Of a DNA stretch of 47,500 bases, positions 23,315 to 39,360 are shown one piece after another. A model generated the notes under the pieces. It ran no database searches, was not told where the DNA came from, and saw nothing but the letters and a program-made list of their open reading frames with translations. Location of the stretch: contig JACVTC010000009.1 of NCBI GenBank assembly GCA_016946835.1, forward strand, positions 882,501-930,000, read 5' to 3'. Made by a program: the position numbers and the translations under genes. This DNA comes from Neocallimastix lanati (nom. inval.) (Eukaryota; Neocallimastigomycota; Neocallimastigomycetes; Neocallimastigales; Neocallimastigaceae). How positions within the stretch are numbered: position 1 is the first letter of the stretch; each line of letters begins with the position of its first letter.

Positions 23315-24299
23315 TTTTATCAAAAAAAAAAAAAAAAAAAAAAATAATAATATTAATAATAATAATAATAATATAAAAAATAATATAAAAAAATAATATA
23401 AAAAATAATAATAATAATAATTAATGAAAAAAAAAATGTTATTGTATTTTGTTTCTTCAAATTATATAATATCAATTTTTTATCAAGTTATAAGCATTTT
23501 TTTTTTTTTTTTTTTTTACTTTTCCACATTTTTTAATCTTAATCATATCGACATTATAAATATATAATTCATTTTTCTATTAATTATTCACTCAATTAAA
23601 ATTATTTATTTTTATGTAAATATTTAAAATCAAATTTTTCTCTATAAAATAAAAAATAAAAAATAAAAAATAATTAAAAATAATAAAAAATAAAAAACAC
23701 AATTAACACGTGATTTGATCAATAAAAATTATAAAAAATATAATATTAAAAATAATATAATAATTTTTTTTTTTTTTTTTTTTTCTATTATTATTATTCG
23801 TAAATTAGCATTTATTCGTTATAATTATAAAAAGGTAATTAAATTTAAAAAATAAAATGAAATGTAATAATTTTTAAAATAAATTTAAAGTATTTTATAT
23901 TATTATTATTATTTTTATTTATTTATTATAATGTATTTAAATAAAGTAATTCAATCATATTCAATAAATTAATTATAAAAAGAAATATAACATAAATGGA
24001 TTTTAAATTTCTAATATTCCATAATAAAAAAAATAAAATATAATATAATAAAAATTTATAAAAATATTAATATTTATAAATTATAACATATATTTTTACC
24101 AAAAATAAAACTAATTTCGATTTTATTATTTATATATATTTATTTATATATTTATTATTATGTATAATCTTTTTTTTTTTTTATTGAATTTTATAAAATA
24201 ACAATCATCAAATATTATAAATAAAACAACAAATAATAAAACAATATTATCAAATAATATATATTTATTATATTATCGCAAATTATAAATAATTTCTTG

Positions 24300-24338
<39 letters not shown>

Positions 24339-24560
24339 TTAAATTTCGAAAAATCCAACGATTATATCGAAACTCAACCTAAATCAATTATATTAATTCA
24401 TTCATTCATTATATTTTTTAAAAATATATATTTATTTATTAAAAAAAGTGAAACAAAAAAATATATATATACATTAATAAAACAAAATTTGCACTTTTTA
24501 TATATAAATTTAAGAAATAAACTTAACATAATTTAATATTCTTAAAATTTTATTTATAGT
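23315..24560. other. Spacer between ARMC3 and eIF2B delta genes
   Basis: AT-rich sequence with poly-A, poly-T and AATAAAA-type repeats, including a poly-A run at 24300-24336. The frame through that run gives a lysine stretch and is not a gene. Signals for the 3' end of ARMC3 and the promoter of the next gene must lie here but cannot be located. Confidence 0.6.
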
Positions 24561-27500
24561 ATGAGTAATATAACACCAAATAAGAAGACTGTTGACTTTG
24601 AACCATCTGTAATAATTAAATTTAAAAGATTATTTTTTTAAAAAAAAATTATAAGCAATTCTAGAATGTTAATTTTAATTGCTTCAGTTATTTAAATATG
24701 TGAAAAAAAGAAAAAATAATAATAATAATAATAATATATATATATATATATAAATAAGAATAATGCTTTTATTAATGAATTATTTTTTAAACTAAAATTC
24801 ATAAATTTAAATTATATATATATTTAATATATAAATTCCAATCAAATAATAAAAAATAAATCAATAAATATTATAAAATATAAATTAGGTTAATAGTCCA
24901 GATAAGAGGTATTTTTTTTAATTCCAAAAAAAAAAAAAAAAAATATAGAAGTATTTAAAAAAAAGATAAATCATAAATGAATTTCATAAACTCAAACATA
25001 CTTAAATATCTTAATCACAATTATTAAATATTAAAAGTTTGAATATTAACTGGGTAATAAATACATATATATTAGTTCTAAATTAGTTGGTTGGACTGAT
25101 GAACCAGGAAATGAAGAAGACAATTCTTTAAGTACTAAATACAAAAATCAAGATTATGGTTATGATTCGTTAAGTGCTTCATTTGAAGAACGTATGTTTA
25201 ATGATAAGAGTCCAATAATGACTAGAAAAATAAGTAATTCATCCAAGCCTTCTGAAACCACTGAAGAAGCTAAAGAAAATTCCAATCCACAAAAAGAAAA
25301 AAATGCTAAGAAACAACAACAAAAACAAAATTTCAACCCAGAAAAGAAATCTCAAAAGCAAATGACTAGAGCTGAAAGAAGAGCTTTACAAGTAAGTTTT
25401 AAAATTGAATAATTTTATGTATTAAATATTACAATATATATTTATTTTAAATTAAATTAAATTCAATTCAATTAAATTAAATTAAATTAAAACAAATTAA
25501 ATTACAATTAAATAAATAAAAAATATATATTTAATTATTGTTACTATTGTAATATTAATTGTATTTATAGTAAACAAAAGTATTATCTTTTTTTTTTTTT
25601 TTATCTAATCTTATTAATATATTATTAATATAACTTTTAATAATAATATTAATACCTTAAATATATATATATATATTTATATTTATCAATAAATATTTCT
25701 ATTTATTTAAAAAGGAAAAACAAAGAGCTGCTAAAGCTGCTGCAGGTGGTAACAAAAATCCTTCAAAAAAACAAAATAGCACCTCACAAGAATCTATAAA
25801 TCAGGTTAAACCAGTTCCAGCTCAAATGAGATATGATGATCCAAAGAAAAGAAATAAGGCTGAGAAAAACAAAACTATTAATAGAACACCAGCTCAAAAG
25901 CCTGTTGCTCTTTTCGCTCACTTAACTCAATATGAAAAGGAAAATGATATATTAGCAGAATTAAAGGCTCAAGGAATAATTCATCCAGCTGTAATTATTT
26001 TGGGTCTTCAATTTTCTGAATTTATTATAGATGGTGGTAATGCTAGATGTATTGCAATGTTAAATGCTTTTAAAAAGGTAAAAAAAAAAAAAAAAAAAAA
26101 ATATTCTTATTTCCATAATATATATATATATATTGTAATTAAATTATTTAATGAATATAAATATTGACATTTTTAAATTTTATATATTAAATATTTAACA
26201 TTTATTATTATTACTATTATTATTATTATTATAATTATTACATATTCTCTTAATTCTTAATATATAATTTAACTTTTTTTATTCCTTCTCTCTCTCAACA
26301 TACTCTAGGTTATTTCAGATTACAAAACTCCAATCGGTACTTCCTTATCTAGACATTTAACTTCACATATTAGTAAACAAGTTGAATTTCTTTCAAATTG
26401 TCGTACTCTTTGTGGTAGTATGAAAACTGCTATTAGATATGTCAAAACCGAAATTTCTAAATTATCTATTGATTTACCAGATGAAGACGTAATTATATAT
26501 ATATATATTAATATTATAAATTATTAAAAAAAAAATGATAATAATAATAAAAGTGAAATGAATAAATAAAATTAAAAGAGAAATAAAATATATTTATAAT
26601 ATATAATATATGACTATATAATTATTAATTATTTAATTAATAGGCCAAGAGTTTATTATGTGAACTTATTGATAATTTTATAAGAGATCGTATTTACCTT
26701 GCTGATAAAATTATTATAACTAATGGTTTAAAGAAAATAAAAGAAAATGATGTTATTCTTACCTACTCATAGTAAATATTATATAAAATAAAATTAATTA
26801 ACTATTTATAAATCTATATGTATATTAATTAATCATCTATTAATATATATATATAAAAATTATTAAAATATATTAATTTTTTTTTTTATCAATACTAATT
26901 TTTTTTTAAAAAAAAAAAAAATAAAAAAAAAAAAAATAAAAAAAAAATAAAATTTTTCATAGCTCTACTATTGTTAGTGATTTATTATTAGAAGCTCATC
27001 AAAAAGAAAAAATCAACTTTTCAGTTGTTGTAGTTGATTCTAAACCAAGATATGAAGGTAAAATTATTCATCCATATATATACCCTAATAAAATGTTTAA
27101 ATATATATATGTATATTTTTTAATCCTTTTTTATAATAAAAATAATAATTATATTAATTATAAATCTTTTTTTTTTTTTTTTTTTAATCATTTTATTAAT
27201 AGGTAAACTTATGCTTAAAAAATTAGTTGATGCTGGTATTAAATGTACCTACATTTTATTAAATGGTTTAAGTTTCATGTTACACTCAGTAAGTTCTTTT
27301 AATTATTAAAAAAAAAGAATATTATATCATATTATATTATTTTATATTTTATAAATATATAAAATATTTCAATTTTATTCATTAATTAAATATACCTGTA
27401 TTAATTCTAATATTAAATTTATTTCAACTAAAATATATATATATATATTATTTTTATATTTATATTTATATTTTATTTTTATATTTATATATAGGTTACC

Positions 27501-28152
27501 AAGGTTATTATTGGTGCCAGTTCCCTATTATCTAATGGTGCAGTTATGTCTCGTGTTGGTACTGCAGTTGTCAATATGATGGCCTATGATTTCAAAATTC
27601 CAGTTATGGTTTGTTGTGAAACATATAAGTTCAGTGAAAATGTTCGTTTAGATTCCTTTGTTTGGAATGAAATTGGTGATCCAGATGAATTAATAAATAA
27701 TAATATTATTAACCCATTAATACAACCACCCTTCATTGCTTCTAGAATGCCAAAAGATAAGCCTTCAGATGAAATATTATCTGACTGGCGTGATATTCAA
27801 CAATTAAAACTTTTAAATTTACATTATGATGTAACACCATCAAAATATATTACTATGGTCATTACGGAAATGGGTATGATTCCATCTACAAGGTAAAATA
27901 AAATAAAATAAAAAAAAAAAAAAAAAGATTATATATATATATGTTGTTGTTGTTGTTTACTACATTAAATCCATTAAATATTTAAAATAATATATTATTA
28001 TATTATTCTTATATGATTATTATTATTTAATTTGATTTATTAATTTTTTTTTTTTAATAATAATAATATATAAATGATGTTATTATTGTTATTTTATTTT
28101 TATTAGTGTTCCTGTTGTTCTTCGTGAAGTTACTGGTATGGGTATGGCTTAA
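24561..28152 (+). CDS. EIF2B4: Translation initiation factor eIF2B subunit delta (10 exons)
   Basis: Regulatory subunit (yeast GCD2) of the eIF2B guanine-nucleotide exchange factor that recycles eIF2-GDP and senses phosphorylated eIF2. Exons: 24561-24608, 24889-24908, 25076-25391, 25715-26077, 26309-26488, 26644-26771, 26963-27057, 27203-27288, 27495-27892, 28107-28152. They sum to 1680 nt, in frame: 559 aa plus TAA. Residues 1-~190 are a charged, lysine/glutamine-rich extension with MTRAERRALQEKQRAAKAAA, typical of the delta subunit. The conserved IF-2B Rossmann-like region occupies ~200-555. Landmarks are SCR-like FLSNCRTLCGSMKTAI (~275), VVVVDSKPRYEGK (~375), SLLSNGAVMSRVGTA (~420), VMVCCETYKF (~445), NEIGDPDEL, and the C-terminal ITEMGMIPSTSVPVVLREV. 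Exon 2 is only 20 nt; it is supported by reading-frame continuity but is the least certain exon. The first ATG was chosen because it opens the frame and is preceded by stops. Confidence 0.92.
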
Positions 28153-28277
28153 ATTTAAAAAAAATATATATATATATATATATTTATATATTATATCATT
28201 TCAAATTCCCTATCATTTCATAAACCAACCTATGAACAAAAATAAAATAAATAAATAAATAAAAATACAAATAATAA

Positions 28278-28324
<47 letters not shown>

Positions 28325-28639
28325 TAATATATATTTAATCTCAAATTTCTTTTTATTTATTTATTAGTTTTAGTTTTATTATAATTATATAGAAGATTAT
28401 ATTTATTTTCTTAAAAAAAATAAAAAAAGTAAAAATAAAAATAAAAAAAAAAATGAAAAAATAAAAAATAAACGAATAAAGATAAAAATAAAAATAAAAA
28501 ATGAATATAAATAAATAAATATTTATAATATTATTATTATTTCTTTTTGTAAACCTTTTTTATTATTATGATTATTATTATTGATATTAGTATTAGTATT
28601 AGTAATTTTATTATTATATTATTAAATTTTAATTTTACA

Positions 28640-28678
<39 letters not shown>

Positions 28679-29459
28679 GTTTTAACTTGAATAAAAAATT
28701 TTTTTTAATGTTAGTATCAAAACCTAGAATATTTTAAAGTTTAATATATTTATATATTAAAAATAAAAATAGATGATGATATGTAATAATAATTCTTTTA
28801 GTAAAAATAGATAGATAGATAGATTTATGAATAATAAAGATTATAAATAACCTCAAAAAAATTATGAGAACATATTATATATCATAAAATATTTAATTGT
28901 TACTCTTAGTAGGTATATAAAAAAAAAAAAAATTTATGAAAATTCAATAAATTAATAAATAAATAAATAAATAAAATAAATATTTAACGAAATAGTAAAA
29001 ACTTCGTATAAACCAATATTAAATTTTCACCCAATCTGTTACTAAAAACTTATTAATGAAAGAGAAGATTATTTAATAAGTATAAAAGAGTAAAATTTTA
29101 AAAAAAAAAAAAAAAAAAATAGAATAATTTTTGAACGTATTAAAGAGAAAATAATTTAATAGGTATATAAAAAAAAAAAAAAAAGTGAAATTTGAAATAG
29201 AATAATGTGAAGTTTTTCCATACATAAAAAGTAATAAAATATTATTAATGTAAAACTAAAAGATAATTTAGAATAAAAATAGCTAACAGTTTAAAAATAG
29301 CAAGATTATACAATAAAATAATTGTATATACACATATCCACCAGTAAACTAATTCATTCATTATAGAATAAATAGGTTTAAGGCGTAATAAAATTGAATT
29401 GTAATTATATATTATAATTCCTGACTCTTTTAACAATATATATTTTTGAATGAATAAAT
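28153..29459. other. AT-rich spacer
   Basis: Contains long homopolymers (poly-A 28284-28320, poly-T 28641-28677) and an ATAG run at 28808-28824. The 63-aa minus frame at 29245-29436 has no family resemblance and is probably fortuitous. No gene is supported. Confidence 0.6.
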
Positions 29460-29477
29460 AAATAATAATTATAATAA

Positions 29478-29972
29478 ATAATAAATAATAAATAATTGAA
29501 TAATTGAATAATAAATAATAAATAATTGAATAATTGAATAATAAATAATAAATAATTGAATAATTGAATAATAAATAATAAATAATTGAATAATTGAATA
29601 ATAAATAATAAATAATTGAATAATTGAATAATAAATAATAAATAATTGAATAATTGAATAATAAATAATAAATAATTGAATAATTGAATAATAAATAATA
29701 AATAATTAAATAATTGAATAATAAATAATAAATAATTGAATAATTGAATAATAAATAATAAATAATTGAATAATTGAATAATAAATAATAAATAATTGAA
29801 TAATTGAATAATAAATAATAAATAATTGAATAATTGAATAATAAATAATAAATAATTGAATAATTGAATAATAAATAATAAATAATTGAATAATTGAATA
29901 ATAAATAATAAATAATTGAATAATTGAATAATAAATAATAAATAATTGAATAATTGAATAATAAATAATAAA
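29478..29972. repeat. 30-bp minisatellite, about 16 copies
   Basis: The unit is 30 bp, made of AATAATAAATAATAAAT followed by AATTGAATAATTG, repeated in perfect register for about 500 bp. The only difference I see inside the array is a G-to-A change at 29708. The near identity points to recent expansion or active homogenisation. Each unit contains the short hairpin-prone word CAATTATTCAATTATT on the opposite strand. Confidence 0.95.
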
Positions 29973-30565
29973 ATTATATAATAAATAAATTTTATAATAA
30001 TAAAGATGAAGATTTAATATATATCAAAAAAGAAGAAATTTCCTTATAATTATGAACCAATCATCCGCAAGTAAGCTAAACTTAATCAATTAGTTTCATA
30101 ATTTAAATGAATATGTAATTGTAGTGTAAATAAATTTATTAATAGAAACATAATTAAAAATGTTTTATTATATGATTTTCCATATTATATCAATTTAATT
30201 ATATATATATATATATAAAAACTAATTAAAACTAATTTACAAAAATTTTTAATAAAAAAGGTTATTTAATAACATTGATATGAATAACAAAAAAAAAAAA
30301 AAAAAAAGTAAAATTAAAAAATTAAAAAATATTAAAAGAACAATAATCATTATTATTTCAGCAAATAGTACTATTAATAAAACCTAATATTGTTATTTCG
30401 AATTATTATCATTTAGATTATAAATAATGATATCGCATAATATATAATTAATTAATCTAATAAATAATAATTGAATACTGATCATATAAAATATTATAAT
30501 TGATAAAAATAGGAGAATATTGAATTAAAAACATGTAATATACAATATATACAAAATATATAGTA

Positions 30566-30598
<33 letters not shown>

Positions 30599-31502
30599 TA
30601 AAAAGTTTATTTCTTTATTAAAAAGAAAAATTAAAATTATTGTATATTCATAATAAATATGAAGATAAAAATTTTAATATTTGTATTATAAGCTAATCTT
30701 TAAATATTATTAATTTATTTAATAAACCAAAATAATTATCAATCCTTTTTTATTTTATGTAGTTTATCATTTTATAAATGTTTTTAAACTTTATAAAAAT
30801 ATAAAAAATATATATATATATATATATATATAAAATTTATATACTATATTTTCTTTTTTTTTTTTTGTTCTGTTACATGAATTCCTAATAAAAAAAATAT
30901 ATTTTACCCAGTTAGATCAATAAATGTTAAATACCACCTTATTAAATTTTTATATTTTCTATGTAATGTTGTATTATAATAATTGTTAGTAATAATTTTT
31001 TCTTTTTAGTATAAACTTTTTTTTAGTGTAAAATTTTTTTCAATTATTTTGGATAAGAATATTTATTATATCTTAAATTTCTCTTTCCAATAAAAATGAT
31101 AATTTTATACTATTTAATCAGTTAAATTTTTTTGTATATAATTCATAAATAAAAAGATAAAATATAATATATATATTCAAATTAGTTTTTATTTTTAGGG
31201 ATCAAAAATAAAATAATTTTAATGAATAAGTAAAAATTAAATATTCCTTTAATAGCTAATAAAAGTGTTGAATAAGAATACTGATAAAGTATTAATAAAT
31301 TCCAAAAGTATTTATTATATATTAGAAATAGAGTGTTCATATTGATACATATATATAAATATAATTAATTATTGGAAGGAGAAAAACAATAGCGATATTT
31401 AAAATTCTCAAAGTATAAAAGTTTGAAGGAGTAGAGTTAATTATAATTATTTCAGTATTATGAATATAAAAGCTATGTAATGAATAACAATAATTTATTT
31501 TC

Positions 31503-31533
<31 letters not shown>

Positions 31534-31654
31534 GTTTTATTATTGTAATTTCTAATTTCTTATTATTTTTATTTATTATTGTTTTTATTATTTAGTATTG
31601 TTCTATATAATAATATTAATGATAATAATAAATAATATTAAAAAAAAAAGCGGT

Positions 31655-31812
31655 ATATTAATAAATAATAAATAATAAATAATAAATAATAAATAATAAA
31701 TAATAAATAATAAATAATAAATAATAAATAACAGAATAATACATAATAAATAATAAATAATAAATAATAAATAATAATATTAAATATTAAATATTAAATA
31801 TTAAATATTAAA
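31655..31812. repeat. (AATAAAT)n and (ATTAAAT)n heptanucleotide arrays
   Basis: A 7-bp period runs from about 31655 to 31775 with one interruption near 31731-31745, then changes to ATTAAAT units at about 31778-31812. Two related 33-bp units containing ATATAAATGAATTAATGAAT follow at 31842-31915. Confidence 0.85.
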
Positions 31813-32166
31813 TAATTGAATAATAAATAATAAATAATAATTATATATAAATGAATTAATGAATAATAAATAAATAAATTAGTATATAAATGAATTAATG
31901 AATAATAAATAAATAAATATATTATAAATAATTATAATAAATATTGATATTAACAAATTCTCCTAAATCAGATTGGCTTAATGTTAAATTATATTACAAC
32001 TTTAAAAAAGATATATATATATATAAAAATTGAAAAATATCATTTAAATTGTACATGAATGTATTATATTTCTGTAAATGTAATTTGTAATTAAAGAAAC
32101 ATGAGGAAAATTTTTATTATGTGAAACAAACGAAGTTATGATTTGTAGAAATATCAAAAAAAAAGA

Positions 32167-32327
<161 letters not shown>

Positions 32328-33283
32328 ATTTAACGTAATTTTTTTTTATTAAAAAAATATTAATAGATATAGAATTTTAAGGTTATTATTTTCATTTAAA
32401 AAATAATAAAAATATGATAATGAACTATAAATCACATGATACACATGATAACAGTAACATAATAACCATGTTTATAGTTTATTTAACAAGTGTTTTATAT
32501 GAATGTATATAACTCAATTTTTTTTTTTTATTATTATCTTTTTTGATATAAATAATAAATTAATAAATCAATTAATTAATTAATTAATTAATAAGAGTTT
32601 GCAATTAAATTAAGGATGTATGATTATCAAAATAATTAAATAATAATAAAAATGTTAACTTTTTTATTTTTTTAATTCATCTTTGAGCTACATTTTATCC
32701 TATTCAATTTTTCTTCCATAAATGTACTTGATGTCATTATTCATTATATATATATAAAAACTTCTTATACATCTATTTATTTAATGTATTTAATTTATAT
32801 ATTAATTTAATTAGACATATGGAGTTAAAATAATTTATATAAAAATTAAATATATTAATATTACTAAAAAGGTTAATAATTAAAATAAATAATTTAAAAA
32901 AATAAAAATAAAAATAAAAATAAAAATAAAATAAAGATAAAATTAAAATTAAAATTAAAATTAAAATTAAAGTAGAAGCTAACATTTATACAATAATTAC
33001 CATGTATTTTTATTAGAGTATTTTTGTTGTTTCTTTTGTTTATACTGAATATTTATAAAAAATAAATATAAAATTATTATATATTTTAAAAAAATATATA
33101 TTTTATCTATCTAGATTTTTATATAACCATGTTTAAATAAAAAATAAATCTGTATATTATATGAAATATCTGCTTCTATTTTACAAAAAGTTAAGAATGC
33201 AGCAATATTAATGATTTTCATATTAATTCTTCCCTTTTGCATAATACAATACATAGATATCAAAATATTTTTCTTTAATTATA

Positions 33284-33314
<31 letters not shown>

Positions 33315-36300
33315 AAGTTTATATTTTTACTTTAATTAAATTAATTAGAAAAATATAAAATAATTTAACGATGATGATATTTTATGTACAGAATATGAAA
33401 TAATAAAAAAAAATTAAAAAAAAAAAAAGTTTTTAAAATTTATAAATATTGTACATTAAACTTAATTAAAACAAGAAAAGGTATATTATAAAAATTTCAT
33501 ATTTTATTATATTATTAATTTTATAAAATAATAAAAATTTTAATAAAATATTTAATATTTATAATATAAAAAACAAGAATAAAATTTAAACTATAATAAT
33601 TTTATAAGCTTTAATAAAAAAAAAAAAAAAAAAGATTATACCATTTATTGTAATAAGCAGTTAACAATCAAGTATAAAAATAAAAAAAGTAAAAAGTTTA
33701 TAAATTTTTATTAATAGATATAGCATTATAATAATAATAATAATAATAGTAGTAATAATAATAATTATAACAGTAATAAAATTTTTAATAGAAATAGTTA
33801 TAAAAGATTATAACAACAAAATTAATTGAATTAAGTATATATATAGTAATATTTCACATAGGGAAAAAATTAGTAAAAAAAGGCATATATTTATATTACT
33901 ATGCATTTATATTATAATTATTATATAGTACTGTAAAAAATTAATAAAAATTAATAATATTAATTATTTAATAGTAATTATATATTTAAATTGCGTATCA
34001 ATGATTAAAAAAAAAACAACAACTTATAAGCTGTTTTTTTTTTTTTTTTTTATTACTCAATTGCTAATAATTTACTTTTAAAGAAAAATAATAAAAATAA
34101 AAAATGTATAAATATTATTATTTTTTATTTTTATTTTTCTGCAATTTTTCCGTGTGTTAATTCTTTATAAAAGTAGTAATACTTTTAAAAAATATAGCGG
34201 AATATTATTAATTAAAATTCTGAAATTAATGTAAATTACTATTTATATTTAGAAACTGAAGGAAAAAGCTAAACAGTATATTTATTTTAGAATTATTAAA
34301 TTTATATAATTAATAATTTTTTTTTTCTTCTTTTTCTTCCCCCTTGTAATAAAAACAATAAGATATAATAAGATATATTTAATTAATAATTTAAAAAAAA
34401 AAACAATCAGAATATTATTAATTTATATAAAAATTAAATCATTATATTATATATAATATCCATAATTAATAATATCTTTTATATTCTTTTTATTTTTTTT
34501 TTTTTTATATTAATCTTTATTTTTGTATGGGTCTTGTCGCAACTGTTATTTTAAAAAATATTACAACTAGATACCAACTAATAATAGTACGTTATTTTAT
34601 ATCTTTTTTATTATAGTTTATATTTAGAATTATTGTTATTATTCTCAATAAAAAACTAATACTAGACTGTTTTAAATATTTATATATATCTATTAAACAA
34701 TTTATTATAGTTTTTTATTAAGAATATATTTATTGATTGCTATTAATTTTTATCTATTTATAAAATTTTATAAATAAAATTTTTATTATTTATATATATA
34801 TATACAATTTATATATAGTATTTATTTTATATATATTTAATCTTTTTTTTTTTTTTTTATAGCTTTATTATTTGTGATCATTGATTAAATCATTTATTAA
34901 ATCAATTCAATATATTAATATAATGTAATATATAATATAATATATCATATCTATTTATCTTTAAAATTATTATAAATAAACAAACTTCAATAATTAAACC
35001 TATATAAAAATAATAGAGTATATTATAATAAATAATATAATAGAATTTTTCATATATACTAATATAATGTTATAAACAATAAAATATTTAAAATTAAATA
35101 AATTAATAGAAATTTAATATATGAAAATTTATGGCATATACACTTTTCGTTTTTTTTTATTAAAATTTTTTTTAATTCGGATTATACACAAAAAAAAAAA
35201 CAATAAAGTTTTCAATATATTCCAATATATATAAATTTATTAAAAATTAATATATTTTATACAATGTATAATAATATAAAGCTGTAAATTTATTTTTAAT
35301 AAAATAATAAATAATAAATTTATATTAATAAATTAATAAATAAATGAATAAATAATAATAAATAAATAATATATAATAGTTAATAACTAAATAATTAATT
35401 AATAATTAAATATTAAATTAATAAAAAATAATAAATAAAAATAATATAAAAAAATAAAGAAAAAAAAAATATATATATAAAACAATTATTTTCACTTTTT
35501 TTTTTTTTTTCTTTTTTTCACCTTAAACGCATATAGTATAATACAATTATTTTAAATATTTATTGTTTATTGTCAGGTAAAATATTTTAAAAGCAAGAAA
35601 GTATATCAATAAAATAATGAATAGATATGAGGATAAGAAAAGTAACAATTTTAGAAAAAAAATATAAGTAAAAGATAGGGAAAAGTATTAAATAATTATA
35701 AAACAGGATAAATAAACAATTGAGTAATAAAATTCAATTATTCATAATGTTTAATTAAAACAAGAAAAAAAAGTAACAAAGTTAAAAAAAAAAAAAAGAA
35801 ATATATATTTTATTAAAATTAAAAATAAAATTAATAGTATATAATATTTTATTTAATTCATAAAAATTAATAAATAATAAATGTTTTGATGGATAATGTT
35901 TTGATGGATTATAAATTTTGGTATTTGTGATGGATCAAAAATGTACAAAAGAAAATTAAATGTTGAATAATTAAAAATAGATATAAAATTTAAATATATA
36001 TAAATGGGTAATAATTTTAAAATAAGATTTATTTTAAGTAGTAAAATTAAGAAAGTATTTGATCTAAGTAAAATTATATAAAATTAAGATTTACTATAAT
36101 ATTAAATAATAATTTGTTTAAATGAGATGTATAAAAAATAATTTGTTAAAATGAAAAGTATATATTAAAAAAGAAAATTATAAAATTTAATATAAAAGTA
36201 ATAATTGTATAATTAAAATATTCAAGATATAATTTTTTTTTAATTTTTAATAAATAATATAAAAAAAAAAATAAATATTATAAATACTGATGATGTATTT

Positions 36301-36344
36301 TGCTATTTATTTTTTTTTTTTTTTTTAAAAAATTTAGTTTATAA

Positions 36345-38408
<2,064 letters not shown>

Positions 38409-38753
38409 GCTGTTTAACGAATGTTCAAATCGAATCAGATAAATAAAAAAAAAAAATAAAAAGAAAAAGAAAAATAAATTAACAATTAAGAAATAAAAAA
38501 AAAAAAAAAGAAGATTTCAAAAGAAAAATATGAAGTTTTTATTTTTTTTGGAAGAATTATATATATATATTAATTAAAAGATGTGTATATGTAATTTGAA
38601 CCTTTTAATTTTTTTTTTAGACCAAATATAAAAATGGATAAAAAATAATTAAAACTTTTTATATTTCTTTTAAAATTTTTAAAATTAATTTTTCTTTAAA
38701 ATTCATTCATATAAAGAAATTTAGTAATAGAAAAACACACATTTGAAAAAAAT

Positions 38754-38794
<41 letters not shown>

Positions 38795-39249
38795 AACAAT
38801 AAAGAAAAATTGTATTATCTATAAACAAATAAAAAAGCAAGCAAGCAAACAAACAAAAAAAAAATAATAAGCAAAACAAAATAATAATAAAAACGAAACA
38901 AGAATTTTTTTTTTTAAAAAAAAAATATATATATAATAACAAGAAAGGAAATGTAAAAAAAATATATATATATAACAAATAAAAATATATAATAATAATA
39001 AAAAAAAAACATCTTTTTTTTTTTTTTTTTTATTTTATATTAGTTTTTGTTGTGTAAAATGAGGTTGACTTTATTAAATGAAAAAATTTTTTTATTTAAA
39101 AGTAAAAAAATGAAAATTTATTTTGTAAAAGTTTGTTTTATTTTTATTAAGTTTGCAATAAATAGTAATTGGAAAAGTTTTGTAAAGTACTTGTTAGGTG
39201 CAATAAATTTATTGAAACTTTATATTTATCTTCCAAGGTTTGTGTAGGA
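38409..39249. other. 3' flank of GFA1 and AT-rich spacer
   Basis: A-rich stretches follow the GFA1 stop, with a poly-A at 38759-38791 and a poly-T at 39013-39030. Frames at 38721-38978 (minus) and 39047-39247 (plus) are composed mostly of homopolymer-encoded residues. The latter ends just before the first LINE fragment and may include worn LINE sequence (reading NSNWKSFVKYLLGAIN), but this is not certain. Confidence 0.5.
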
Positions 39250-39360
39250 TAATTATTAGATACATTTAGTATTAAGAAAGGTGTTCGTCAAGGTTATCCC
39301 TTCTCATCCTAATTTTTGTCCCTGTTGTAAGAGTAATAAACAATGGATAAGTCATTGGTT
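39250..39360 (+). mobile_element. LINE fragment: RT motif fused to family A zinc motif
   Basis: The first part reads LDTFSIKKGVRQGYPF, the conserved GVRQGxPLSP region of LINE reverse transcriptase. Within a few bases it switches to HPNFCPCCKSNKQWISHWL, which belongs much further downstream in the element (compare 41030-41090). About 300 codons are therefore missing and the piece is a deletion or template-switch product. Confidence 0.75.

Noticed and set aside
24297-24536. 79-aa frame starting with a lysine stretch
   Set aside because: It starts in a poly-A run, continues through AT spacer, and lies upstream of the well-supported eIF2B delta start.
29245-29436. 63-aa minus-strand frame
   Set aside because: No motif, no flanking exons, and A/T-driven residue content.
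29478-29972. CRISPR-like regular repeat
   Set aside because: There are no unique spacers; it is a simple tandem minisatellite in a eukaryotic genome.
34527-34616. 29-aa plus-strand frame starting MGLVATVILKNITTRYQ
   Set aside because: Slightly more complex than its surroundings but too short, with no continuation through splice sites.
38721-38978. 85-aa minus-strand hydrophobic frame
   Set aside because: Built from poly-A/poly-T tracts downstream of GFA1.
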